A stretch of DNA of 64,000 nucleotides from JAVVEW01 sp032251045 (GTDB lineage Bacteria > Pseudomonadota > Gammaproteobacteria > Methylococcales > Methylomonadaceae), in NCBI GenBank assembly GCA_032251045.1, contig JAVVEW010000006.1, positions 3,166 through 67,165 of the forward strand. Reading direction: 5' to 3'. Below, one piece after another: positions 33,030-41,683 of the stretch. Position 1 is the first letter of the stretch, and each line of letters opens with the position of its first letter. The position numbers were made by a program, and so were the translations under genes. Under the pieces are notes generated by a model. The model saw only the letters and a program-made list of their open reading frames with translations. It ran no database searches and was not told the origin of the DNA.

Positions 33030-36000
33030 CTAATCCAGCTCCGGGGTCGCGGCATCGGCGGCTGGCCGCGAGTCGCGGGCGCGCAAACCGGTCACGTCAT
33101 CGATCAGCAGATACAACGCCGGAATCAACACCAGGGTAATGACGGTCGCGAACAAAATGCCAAAGCCAATCGAGATGGCCATGGGAATCAGGAACTTGGC
33201 TTGCTTGGAGGTTTCCAGAATCATCGGCATGACGCCGAAAAAGGTGGTCAGGGAAGTCAGTACAATGGGCCGAAAACGCTGAATGGCGGCGATTTTGATC
33301 ACCGCCAGGGCGGTTATGTCTGGATTTTTGTGACGGCGTTCGGTGGCGTATTCGATCAACACCAACGAATCGTTGATGACAATGCCGGACAGGGCGACAA
33401 TGCCCAGCACGCTGATGATGCTAATGTCATACCCCATCAATAAATGGCCGAAAATCGCGCCGATCGCGCCGAACGGTATGGTGACGATCACGATCAAAGG
33501 CAATGTGTAACTTTTGAACGGAATGGCCAGCAAGCCATAGATAACCAGCAAGGCCAACAGGAAACTGAGCTTCAGGCTGTTCATGCTTTTCGCCATTTCC
33601 GCCTGCTTGCCCTGAAAACTGGTTTGCAGACCGGGGAACTGCGCCGCCAGCTTGGGTAATTCGGAAATTTTCAGGTCATTGATAATATCGCCAACGCGCC
33701 CGCTCGGACCGACATCGGCGCTGACCCGGATAATGCGGCGGCCATCGCGGCGGTTGATCTGGGTATAGGCCCGGCCGCGCTCGATCCTGACCAGCTCTTT
33801 CAGCGGAATTTCGTTTCTGGCCTCCGTCCACAACAGCAAGCCATCGACATGGTTCAGGGAAACCCGCTCCTGTTCCGGCAACCGAACCATGACTTTCACT
33901 TCATTGCGCCCGCGTTGCTGACGCAATACTTCCGCGCCGTAAAACGCATCGCGCACCTGGCGGGCGATCGTTTGCGCGCTCAGTCCCAGACTGCGGGCTT
34001 CCGGCAGCAAGGTGAAATCCAGCTGTTCCTTACCGGCGCTGAATTCATTGCGGACATTGACCGTGGCCGGGTAAGACTCAAGTAGCTCGACCAGTTGCTG
34101 ACTGGCCGCGCTCAAGGTGTCGCTGTCACGGTGATTGAGCTCCACGGTAATGCCCGCGCCCGCGCCGGGGCCGCCGAAATCCGATTCGAACACCACCGAT
34201 TCCGCGCCAATGATTTCGCCCACGGCCTGACGCCAGCGGCGGGCGAATTCATCGGTACTCATAATTTTTTCGCGCACATCGGGCGGTGCGAGATAGGCAC
34301 GGACATTGGCGATATGGCCGCCAGCGAGCGTGCCCGGGCTGCTGGAGCCGATTTCCGCGAATACGCCGATCAGCAGCCGGTCGCCGCCGGGAATCGATTC
34401 GGCGATCTGGTAGGCGGCGGCAGTCAAGGTTTGTACGGCGACTTCGGTTTTCGCCACCGGCGTGCCGAATGGCATGGCCAGCGACACCCGCGCGAAATCA
34501 GCCTCGGTTTTCGGAAACGCGGTGATACCAACTCGGCCACTGGCGACGTAAGCAAAGGTCGCCATCAACAGCGCCGTCGCCAGCGTTGCAATCAGCCCGC
34601 GATGCGCCAGCGCCCAATCGAGAAAACCGCCATAACGGTGCTTGACCCAATCCCGAAACACATGGCTGAACGCTTGTTGACGCTGATGAATCCAGGCTTC
34701 CAGGCCATGAGCCTTGGGTTTGCCGACATGACTGAGATGATTGGGCAGAATGAACAGGCTTTCCACCAACGACAACAGGAACACGGTGATCACCACCAGC
34801 GGAATCATCATGAATAGCTTGCCGGTCATGCCGGGAATGAACAGAACCGGCATGAACGCGGCGATATTGGTCAGAATGCTGAACGTCACCGGCACCGCCA
34901 TGTCGCCAGCGCCTTTGATCGCCGCGTCCATGGGCTTGAGCCCTTCCTGAAGATAGTGATAGATATTTTCACCGATGATGATAGCGTCATCGACGACAAT
35001 GCCCAGGGCGATGATAAAAGCGAACAGCGACACCATGTTCAAGGTGACGCCGATGCTTGGCAACAGCAGAAAACTGCCTATAAAGGCGATGGGAATGCCG
35101 GTCATCACCCAAAAGGCCAGACGCAGTTCCAGAAACACCGCCAAGGTGACCAGTACCAGCACCAACCCCATAGCGCTGTTGCGCAGCAGTAAATCGATGC
35201 GCTGCTGGTAATCGTCGGAGGAATCGCGACGAATTTTGACCGTGAGTCCTGCGGGAATTTCCGGGCGCAACGCGGCCAGAACGCGCTTGACCGAATCGGA
35301 CACTTCGGTCGGCGTCTGGTCGCCGACGTTGTACAGCTGAATCATCACCGCCGGCTTGCCGTCATAAACGGCATAATAATCGCTTTGATCGTAGCCGTCT
35401 TTGATGGTGGCGATATCGCCCAGATAAACCTGGCTGCCCGCACCGGTGGTGACAATCGGAATGCGGGCGAATTGCTGGCCATAGTCGCGCCGCTCTTTCA
35501 TGCGGATCAGAATTTCCCCGGCTTCGGTTTTGATGCTGCCGGTAGGCAGATCGATACTGGCGGCGGCGATTCTTCTGGCAATATCGCCCAGCGACAAACG
35601 GTAACGGCGCAGATTTTCCTGGCTGACTTCGATGCTGATTTCCAACGGCTTGATGCCGCTCAGTTCCGCCTGGGAAATGCTGGGATCTTGCAACAGCCGG
35701 TCACGTACGCTTTCGGCCATCTGGTGTAACACGCGCTCCTCGGCATGGCCGAACAACACCACTTCCATCAACGGCCTTAGTCGGGAAGCAATGGTGATTT
35801 CCGGCTGCTCGGCGTCCAGCGGCAAGGTGGTAATGCGGTCCACCTGTTTCTGTAAATCCAGCGCCAGCCGCTGTAAATCAACGCCGCGCAAGGCATTGAC
35901 CGTGACCGTGGCCAGACCCTCCGTGGCCACGGCTTCGACTTCATCGATGCCTTCCACGCTACTGATAGCATCCTCGATCACCAGGACAATGCCCGCTTCC

Positions 36001-36185
36001 ACCTCTTCGGGGCCGGCGCCGGGATAGGCCACGGTAATCATGACCTGATCCAGGTCAAAAAAGGGAAAAACTTCCTGATGAATGTGCCGCAGAGAAAACC
36101 AGCCGCCGATAATCAACAGCAACATGGCCAGATTGGCGGCCACCGAGTGTCTGACCATAAAGGCCACGGGACGGTTAGTTGACAT
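33030..36185 (-). CDS. RND efflux transporter, inner-membrane permease
   Basis: A 1051-residue AcrB/HAE-type permease of a tripartite efflux pump in the inner membrane, driven by protons. The twelve-helix layout with two large periplasmic loops is visible; the proton-relay aspartates are in ALGIVVDDAIIIGENIY. The ATG at 36185 (MSTNRPVAFMVRHSVAANL) overlaps the end of the adaptor gene by 11 bp. Substrate cannot be inferred; heavy-metal (CzcA) signatures are not seen. The last gene of an OMF-adaptor-permease operon. Confidence 0.94.
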   Translation of the reverse strand: MSTNRPVAFMVRHSVAANLAMLLLIIGGWFSLRHIHQEVFPFFDLDQVMITVAYPGAGPEEVEAGIVLVIEDAISSVEGIDEVEAVATEGLATVTVNALRGVDLQRLALDLQKQVDRITTLPLDAEQPEITIASRLRPLMEVVLFGHAEERVLHQMAESVRDRLLQDPSISQAELSGIKPLEISIEVSQENLRRYRLSLGDIARRIAAASIDLPTGSIKTEAGEILIRMKERRDYGQQFARIPIVTTGAGSQVYLGDIATIKDGYDQSDYYAVYDGKPAVMIQLYNVGDQTPTEVSDSVKRVLAALRPEIPAGLTVKIRRDSSDDYQQRIDLLLRNSAMGLVLVLVTLAVFLELRLAFWVMTGIPIAFIGSFLLLPSIGVTLNMVSLFAFIIALGIVVDDAIIIGENIYHYLQEGLKPMDAAIKGAGDMAVPVTFSILTNIAAFMPVLFIPGMTGKLFMMIPLVVITVFLLSLVESLFILPNHLSHVGKPKAHGLEAWIHQRQQAFSHVFRDWVKHRYGGFLDWALAHRGLIATLATALLMATFAYVASGRVGITAFPKTEADFARVSLAMPFGTPVAKTEVAVQTLTAAAYQIAESIPGGDRLLIGVFAEIGSSSPGTLAGGHIANVRAYLAPPDVREKIMSTDEFARRWRQAVGEIIGAESVVFESDFGGPGAGAGITVELNHRDSDTLSAASQQLVELLESYPATVNVRNEFSAGKEQLDFTLLPEARSLGLSAQTIARQVRDAFYGAEVLRQQRGRNEVKVMVRLPEQERVSLNHVDGLLLWTEARNEIPLKELVRIERGRAYTQINRRDGRRIIRVSADVGPSGRVGDIINDLKISELPKLAAQFPGLQTSFQGKQAEMAKSMNSLKLSFLLALLVIYGLLAIPFKSYTLPLIVIVTIPFGAIGAIFGHLLMGYDISIISVLGIVALSGIVINDSLVLIEYATERRHKNPDITALAVIKIAAIQRFRPIVLTSLTTFFGVMPMILETSKQAKFLIPMAISIGFGILFATVITLVLIPALYLLIDDVTGLRARDSRPAADAATPELD

Positions 36186-37410
36186 GAGCTGGCTCGACTT
36201 CAAGCGCTAACGTCTGCGCATCGCTACGCAAGCGCATACCGGGTACTGGAGCGGGCAGATTGTTGGCGACCACCTGCGCGCCCGCCGGCAATTGCTCGGC
36301 ATCGATAAAAACCTGACCGCGTTCATGCCATAGCGGCGCGATAGCGGCGATATCCAGTGTGCCCTGATGATTCATCAGCCACAGTTTGTCGCCCTCATGA
36401 ACGACATTTTCCGGCAGCTTAACGACGTTGGTTAACGGTTTGCCTTGGATTTCGACGCGCACCAGGGTGTTGAGCATCATTTTCGGCCAATCGCGGTTTT
36501 CCGGCTGCAACGCCAACGGATCCTCGACTTCAACAATCAGTTTGGCCATCCGGCTTTCCGGCTCGACCGCTGCTTTCAGGCGCTTGATCACGCCTTCGCG
36601 ATAGCGGTCTTTGCCCCAACCATTATCAAAATAAATTTTTACCGAAGAACCTTTGGCACTGTTGAAATCGGGTATGTCCAGCCAGCGCAGTTTATCGACC
36701 GGCAAGGAAACATCGATCCAGAACCGGTCGGTAGCCACCAAGCGCGCCAATGGCGTACCTGCGGATGCGGTGGTGACCCGGGAACCGACTTGAGCGTTAC
36801 GCTCGGTAACCACGGCATCGAACGGCGCGCTGATCCGGGTGCGCTGCAGATTGATTCTGGCTTGGCTCAGCAAGGCTTCGGCCGCGCTCAAGGCCGATTT
36901 CGACGCTTCCAGATGCGGTTTTCTCAACACCAGCTGGGTGCCCAGCTCGTCCAGGTTGTCGCCTAGCATCTTATAATCGAGCTTGGCGACGGCTTGCTGG
37001 CCCAGCTCCAGCTTCAGGTTGAATTGCGCCTTGACCCGATCATTTTCCGCTTGTTGCAAACGCAGTTGGTAATCGGTGGGATCCAGCCGGATCAGTTCCT
37101 CGCCACGCTTGACCCGCCCGCCTTCGATATAGTTTGCGCCGGTGGCCAGCACAATACCTTCCACCCGGGCATTGAGTTCGACGCTGTGCGCCGGAATCAC
37201 CGGGCCAAAACTCTGGATATGCGGCACAAACGCCATGGGCTCGGGCATCAGCGTGGTCACCAGGGCGATTTTTGGCTCGACTGGCCCTCTGGCGGCGCGT
37301 GGCTGATGGTTCAGCCAGTAAACAGACAGCGCGGTACTGAGCAGCAAAATCAATGCAAACCATACCAGCGACGGCCAAAGCTTTTTAGCTTTGCGCGTTT
37401 GTTCAACCAT
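36175..37410 (-). CDS. RND efflux periplasmic adaptor (HlyD/MFP family)
   Basis: A 411-residue membrane fusion protein linking the permease to the outer-membrane channel. One N-terminal membrane helix (about 12-33), then a barrel-sandwich domain split by an alpha-hairpin (LRLQQAENDRVKAQ... SALSAAEALLSQARINLQRTRISAPFDAVV) and a beta-barrel. The ATG at 37410 (MVEQTRKAK) overlaps the channel gene's stop by 8 bp. It is followed by the permease with an 11-bp overlap. Confidence 0.92.
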   Translation of the reverse strand: MVEQTRKAKKLWPSLVWFALILLLSTALSVYWLNHQPRAARGPVEPKIALVTTLMPEPMAFVPHIQSFGPVIPAHSVELNARVEGIVLATGANYIEGGRVKRGEELIRLDPTDYQLRLQQAENDRVKAQFNLKLELGQQAVAKLDYKMLGDNLDELGTQLVLRKPHLEASKSALSAAEALLSQARINLQRTRISAPFDAVVTERNAQVGSRVTTASAGTPLARLVATDRFWIDVSLPVDKLRWLDIPDFNSAKGSSVKIYFDNGWGKDRYREGVIKRLKAAVEPESRMAKLIVEVEDPLALQPENRDWPKMMLNTLVRVEIQGKPLTNVVKLPENVVHEGDKLWLMNHQGTLDIAAIAPLWHERGQVFIDAEQLPAGAQVVANNLPAPVPGMRLRSDAQTLALEVEPAHVN

Positions 37411-38896
37411 GAGCCGCGGCTCCCATACGCTGCGCTTGCGGCAATGGCCAGGCGCCGGCCAGGGCGCGGTATAAATCGATTCGGAACGCAATCAGCTCCC
37501 GCTGGGCGCGCACCAGACTGCGCTGCATGGCTTGCAAGCTGTTCAAGGTCGATAAAATCCTGAGAAAATCAAACGCGCCGTAAGCCGAGCGTTGAGCGAT
37601 ATTCATGTTGGCATCCGTTAGGTAACTTAATTGGGTTTTCAGACTCGCCAGGCGCAGATGCTGCCGGATTTCCCGCGCCAGGGCGTTTTCCACTTCATTG
37701 ATCGCTATAAGAATAGTTTGGCCGTAGTCGTTGAGTGCTTCCCGAGTCAGGGCTTCATTACGCTCGACCTCCGCGACGCGCCGCCCGCCGTCAATCAGGG
37801 GCAGCAGTATATTGCCGGCCAAGGTGCCCAGCCAGTTATTGAACAGACCGCTCAGGTCGGGCGAGCGGGTATCGAGACTGGCGGACAGGCTGATTTTCGG
37901 CAGCCGGTCGGCGACTGCAGCAGCGATGCGCAAATCGGCGGCTTGCAGCCGGTAATAGCTTTTGCGGATATCCGGACGCCGGGCGATCAGCTCGCTGACC
38001 GAGCCGGTTTTCGGTAACTCGGTCAACTCCGGAAAAGCCTCAGGCTCATCCAGCGTCAATTGATCGGGCGTCACACCGCACAGAATCGCCAGCCGGTTGT
38101 GCAGAACATCGATTTGCGCCTGAATGCTGTAACGGTCGCCGAACACCCCTTCCAACAACTGTTTTTGCTGAAACACATCGGCCGGGGTGGCGATACCGGC
38201 ACGAAAACGCTGCTGAACCAATGCCACATACTGTTTATTGGTTTCAATCTGAGCATTCAGCAAACGCAGCAATTGCTGTTGCTCAACCCACTGGTACCAG
38301 ACCGAGGCGATTTCCGCGGTCAGCGAAATCGCCGCGCTGTAGGTATCCATCTCCGCCGCCGCGATATCCAGCTCGGCGGCTTTAAGCCCGGAACGAATCC
38401 GGCCCCACAGATCCAGTTCGTAACTGGCGGTAAACGCGGTTGAAAAATCGCCCAGCAGCGAATGAGCGGTGCGGTCGCCCAACGCGCCATTGGCATTGGC
38501 CACGCCGTTGACCTGCGGCACCAATTCAGATCCGGCTTTTACCGCCACCGCCCGGGACTGCTCCAGGCGGTTGAAGGTCGCCAAAAGATCGAGATTGCGC
38601 CGTAATGCCAGAGCGATCAAACGTTCAAGATTTGGGTCGTCAAGGCTCTGCCACCACTGATCGGGCGTTGTCGCATCTCCCGGACGGGAAAACGTTTCAG
38701 GCAGATCAATCGGCGACGCAAAGTTTTTTTTATCGACCGCACAGCCGGTTACCAACGCCAAACAGAACAGCCATAAACCAATAAAACAAACGCGCCCGGA
38801 CGCATGGCGTAAACATAAAGCGAAACGACGGACAGCACCGGACACGGCAATACCACAAAAAATCGGATTTCCCGACACCGCACGGCAAACAGTCAT
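37403..38896 (-). CDS. RND efflux outer-membrane factor, NodT/TolC-like lipoprotein
   Basis: An outer-membrane channel of the OprM/NodT type. The lipobox LVTGC, typical of lipid-anchored channels of this family, sits at about residue 52 from the ATG at 38896; an in-frame extension upstream (to 39004) is open but less likely. Two repeats of long helices follow (SRAVAVKAGSELVPQVNGVA, then QAADLRIAAAVADRLPKISL). With the adaptor and permease it forms a complete tripartite pump. The MITE-like element lies just upstream, about 115 bp before the start. Confidence 0.88.
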   Translation of the reverse strand: MTVCRAVSGNPIFCGIAVSGAVRRFALCLRHASGRVCFIGLWLFCLALVTGCAVDKKNFASPIDLPETFSRPGDATTPDQWWQSLDDPNLERLIALALRRNLDLLATFNRLEQSRAVAVKAGSELVPQVNGVANANGALGDRTAHSLLGDFSTAFTASYELDLWGRIRSGLKAAELDIAAAEMDTYSAAISLTAEIASVWYQWVEQQQLLRLLNAQIETNKQYVALVQQRFRAGIATPADVFQQKQLLEGVFGDRYSIQAQIDVLHNRLAILCGVTPDQLTLDEPEAFPELTELPKTGSVSELIARRPDIRKSYYRLQAADLRIAAAVADRLPKISLSASLDTRSPDLSGLFNNWLGTLAGNILLPLIDGGRRVAEVERNEALTREALNDYGQTILIAINEVENALAREIRQHLRLASLKTQLSYLTDANMNIAQRSAYGAFDFLRILSTLNSLQAMQRSLVRAQRELIAFRIDLYRALAGAWPLPQAQRMGAAAHG

Positions 38897-39010
38897 CACA
38901 TCTCTGGCTAAATTAGGTTTGGCAAAATGGTTATAAAGAAACGGCTTCACCGTCGGACAAACAATTTCCATACCAAAACAAGAACCGTGAACAAACCGGG
39001 TCACGCACGC

Positions 39011-39177
39011 CTAGGAGCCTGTCCGAGAATAGCGATCGTTACGAGGGCGAGACTGATTGAGATGGATTTTTCGATCATTTGAGGCGAATAGTGGTTCTAT
39101 TTAACGAGAATGATCGGAAAATACAGCCAATCCGGCTAGGCCGCAGTAGATCAGTCTATTCTCGGACAGGCTCCTAG
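39011..39177. mobile_element. MITE-like element with 22-bp terminal inverted repeats
   Basis: Perfect inverted arms at 39011-39032 and 39156-39177, each beginning or ending with CTAG followed inward by GGAGCCTGTCCGAGAATAG. CTAG at both outer ends fits a 4-bp target duplication, the YTAR type used by some IS5-family elements. The interior (about 115 bp) is non-coding and quasi-palindromic, with a second inverted pair (TTTTTCGATCATT / AATGATCGGAAAA). No transposase is present. It sits between the efflux operon and the shortened sulfotransferase gene. Total element without the duplication is about 159 bp. Confidence 0.85.
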
Positions 39178-39236
39178 TCTGTGCGCGACACAGCAGTCAC
39201 TGTTGATCGGCTGCTGATGAACCAACACGTCCTCCG

Positions 39237-39845
39237 TCAAGAAGCCTGATCCACGGCTGCTGTCGGTGCCATTCTGAAATCATCGATTGCCGGTGGCGCC
39301 ACTGCCTGTTCCGTATGCTCGACACCGGATGGAACCCAGCCATAGGGAACCGGTTGCGCACGGTAAAGCTGACGATTGACAATTGCCCGCCCCGACCCTG
39401 AATCCTGGTCGATTCTGGGGTAAGGATTGACATATTCCCAGACAATATCGCCGCTAGGTGTGACCTGAAACAAACGACCGTGCTGGCCCTCGTCGATGAA
39501 AGTGTTGCCATTGCCCAGCCGTGCCCAGTCATGATGTTGCAGCGCCGCGCCGCCGGGCGCTTGATCGCCGAAGCGCCAGACCACATTGCCGTCCCAATCC
39601 AGTTCGCCGACGGTTTTGGCGACCCGCCGACTGGCCAGCCCCGGTAACAGCTCGGTGCCTTCACCCGCCACCGTTTTCAGCGTCACCAACACCTGTCCCG
39701 GCTTGCCGCCATTGACGGCCGGATCGAGCAAGGTGCTGTGATAACCGGCGTCACGCCATTGCCGCACGACATGACCGTTCATATCGATTAAGCGGGCGAT
39801 ATGATCGCCGCCGGTAAACGCCATCAAGGCGAATAGCAAAAACAA
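39237..39845 (-). CDS. Arylsulfotransferase (ASST)-like protein, shortened, probable remnant
   Basis: A 202-residue product with conserved ASST-type segments: ARLIDMNGHVVRQW, GELDWDGNVVWRFGDQAPGG, HHDWARLGNGNTFIDEG, GRLFQVTPSGDIVWEYVNPY and YRAQPVPYGWVP. Full-length relatives are about 350-450 residues and have two separated HxD/RLPNGNT-type motifs; here the N-terminal HHDWARL runs straight into the C-terminal NGNTFIDEG block, as if the middle was deleted between the two repeats. Start is TTG 39845 (AAAGG upstream) or ATG 39824; no full signal peptide remains. Probably non-functional. Confidence 0.7.
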   Translation of the reverse strand: MFLLFALMAFTGGDHIARLIDMNGHVVRQWRDAGYHSTLLDPAVNGGKPGQVLVTLKTVAGEGTELLPGLASRRVAKTVGELDWDGNVVWRFGDQAPGGAALQHHDWARLGNGNTFIDEGQHGRLFQVTPSGDIVWEYVNPYPRIDQDSGSGRAIVNRQLYRAQPVPYGWVPSGVEHTEQAVAPPAIDDFRMAPTAAVDQAS

Positions 39846-39940
39846 CTTACACCTTTCAAGCTCGGAACAGTCTCCACGTTAATTTATGGCCTGATTTATG
39901 CTAGCTTATAAATGTTATTCATGTGTGGTCCTTTCCTGGT

Positions 39941-39992
39941 GAGGCGGCTTTGTCCGCCGCTTGATAACCTGCCTTCGGGCAGGTTTTTTTTT
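39941..39992 (+). terminator. UUCG-loop terminator with an upstream hairpin ahead of cysK
   Basis: An 8-bp stem AACCTGCC / GGCAGGTT closed by a TTCG loop (39966-39985) runs into nine Ts (to 39992): a strong plus-strand intrinsic terminator. A second hairpin (GGCGG / CCGCC, 39943-39958) lies just upstream. It ends 100 bp before the cysK ATG and no annotated plus-strand gene lies upstream, so it would terminate a short leader or small RNA beginning near 39900, or guard cysK against read-through. Confidence 0.8.
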
Positions 39993-40091
39993 ACCGGATT
40001 ACTCTGGAGATCATCACCACTGGCGACTCTTCTATGGCCAGTGACGGTCATTCGTTGGAGTGACGCCGCTTTTTTTCATAAGGAGAAAATT

Positions 40092-41072
40092 ATGTCGAAT
40101 TTTTACTCGGATAACGCCCAGTCCATCGGACGCACACCGCTGGTCAAACTCAATCGTATAACCGAAGGCGCACCGGCCACGGTGTTGGCCAAAATCGAGG
40201 GCCGTAATCCCGCTTATTCGGTGAAATGCCGGATCGGTGCGGCCATGGTCTGGGACGCGGAACAACGCGGGCTGCTGGGCGACGGCAAGGTACTGATCGA
40301 ACCGACCAGCGGCAATACCGGCATCGCCCTGGCATTCGTCGCCGCCGCCAAAGGCATTCCGCTGGTGCTGACCATGCCGGATACCATGAGTCTGGAGCGC
40401 CGCAAACTGCTGGTCGCCTATGGTGCGCGGTTGATTCTGACCGAGGGCGCGCGCGGTATGCCGGGCGCCATCGCCAAGGCCGAGGAAATCGCCGCCAGCG
40501 ACCCGGAGCGTTATGTGTTGCTGCAACAGTTCAAAAATCCGGCCAATCCCGAGATTCACGAGCGCACCACCGGCCCTGAAATCTGGGGCGATAGCGACGG
40601 TAATATCGATATTCTGGTATCCGGTGTCGGTACCGGGGGGACCATTACCGGCGTGTCCCGTTACATTAAACGCACTCAAGGCAAGCCAATTACCTCGATC
40701 GCGGTCGAACCCGAGGACAGTCCGGTATTGACCCAACATCGTCAAGGTTTGCCACTGCAACCAGGGCCGCATAAAATTCAAGGCATAGGCGCGGGGTTTG
40801 TGCCGGAAACGCTGAATCTATCCTTGGTGGATAGCATCGAGCAAGTCAGTAATGATGAAGCTATCACTTATGCCCGGCGGCTGGCACGCGAGGAAGGTAT
40901 CTTATCGGGCATTTCCTGCGGCGCGGCGGCGGCCGTGGCCGTTCGGCTGGCCTGGCGTGAGGAAAACGCCGGTAAAACCCTGGTGGTGATTTTGCCTGAT
41001 TCCGGCGAGCGCTATTTAAGCTCGGCGTTGTTTGAGGGTTTTTTTGATGAGCAGGGGCTGGCAATAGCCTGA
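40092..41072 (+). CDS. cysK: Cysteine synthase A (O-acetylserine sulfhydrylase)
   Basis: CysK makes cysteine from O-acetylserine and sulfide using PLP. The 326-residue protein has SIGRTPLVKLNR, the PLP lysine in NPAYSVKCRIGA, the SGNTGIALAFVAA loop, GVGTGGTITGVSRYI and GISCGAAAAV; it matches CysK rather than CysM. The ATG at 40092 follows AAGGAGA. The same frame is open for another 180 bases upstream, but that region contains the leader hairpins and is not homologous. It is preceded by an orphan terminator, suggesting attenuation-type control. Confidence 0.96.
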   Translation: MSNFYSDNAQSIGRTPLVKLNRITEGAPATVLAKIEGRNPAYSVKCRIGAAMVWDAEQRGLLGDGKVLIEPTSGNTGIALAFVAAAKGIPLVLTMPDTMSLERRKLLVAYGARLILTEGARGMPGAIAKAEEIAASDPERYVLLQQFKNPANPEIHERTTGPEIWGDSDGNIDILVSGVGTGGTITGVSRYIKRTQGKPITSIAVEPEDSPVLTQHRQGLPLQPGPHKIQGIGAGFVPETLNLSLVDSIEQVSNDEAITYARRLAREEGILSGISCGAAAAVAVRLAWREENAGKTLVVILPDSGERYLSSALFEGFFDEQGLAIA

Positions 41073-41124
41073 CGGTAGACGCGGTGTCGGTGGTGACCGG
41101 CACCGCGCTTTAAGAGATGAGGAT

Positions 41125-41580
41125 TTATTCTTTAATCCGGATCAAATCGTGGCAACCTTTGCAGGTTTTGGTCAGCGCGCCAAATTTTTCCTTGATCACC
41201 GCGACATCGCCGGCCGCCGCCACTTTCGCCAGCTCATTGGCGGCCACATTAAACTCGTTGGCGATTTTCACCACATCCGCTTTGTTCTGAAAAAACTCCG
41301 GCTTCAAACGGGTTTTTTTCCAGCCCACGCCTTGATCGGTGCCTTCACCGTACAGCTCGCCCAGCCCGGAATTGGCTGCGGCGGCAATGGCATTGGCGGC
41401 GGCGGCGACATAGTCCTTGTTGTACTGGTCAGGATGGGTCACCACCTGTTTCTTGATTTTCGCCGTATTCCAGCCGATAAAACTATAAGCTGATTGCCGT
41501 GAGCGAATCTGCTCTTCAACCGGGCCGGCCAAGGCCGTACCTGCAACCGCTAACAAGGTCACCATCAGTGTTTTTTTCAT
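41125..41580 (-). CDS. Cytochrome c' (class II c-type cytochrome)
   Basis: A 151-residue periplasmic four-helix haem protein. Signal peptide about residues 1-18 (AGTALA), haem motif CKGCH near the C-terminus at about residue 142, as usual for class II cytochromes. The family binds NO and has been linked to nitrosative stress or nitrite/hydroxylamine metabolism in methanotrophs. AAAGGAG precedes the ATG by 10 bases; that ribosome binding site lies inside the 27-bp repeat described separately. The cytochrome b561 gene lies upstream on the same strand and may supply electrons. Confidence 0.9.
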   Translation of the reverse strand: MKKTLMVTLLAVAGTALAGPVEEQIRSRQSAYSFIGWNTAKIKKQVVTHPDQYNKDYVAAAANAIAAAANSGLGELYGEGTDQGVGWKKTRLKPEFFQNKADVVKIANEFNVAANELAKVAAAGDVAVIKEKFGALTKTCKGCHDLIRIKE

Positions 41581-41588
41581 GCGTTAAT

Positions 41589-41683
41589 ACTCCTTTGATT
41601 GAGTTAAAAATCCAGCCAGGTAGGGTGGATAAGCGGAGCGCATCCACCAAAGATGCACTCCTTTGATTGAGTTAAAAATCCAG
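41589..41683. repeat. 27-bp direct repeats flanking a REP-like hairpin
   Basis: Identical 27-bp sequences lie at 41589-41615 and 41657-41683 (period 68 bp), beginning ACTCCTTTGATTGAG. Between them is a REP-like hairpin (41621-41648). On the minus strand the first copy holds the AAAGGAG ribosome binding site of cytochrome c', and the second holds the stop codon of the cytochrome b561 gene. This looks like insertion of the hairpin with duplication of the junction. Confidence 0.9.
41621..41648. repeat. REP-like palindrome (site 1)
   Basis: GGTGGAT (41624-41630) and ATCCACC (41642-41648) are complementary arms around AAGCGGAGCGC; the TAGG in front mimics the head of classic REP sequences. It is flanked by the 27-bp direct repeats. 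Confidence 0.75.

Noticed and set aside
39912..40091. N-terminal extension of cysK by 60 residues.
   Set aside because: The extension covers a hairpin and a strong terminator, has no CysK homology, and a proper AAGGAGA ribosome binding site precedes the ATG at 40092.
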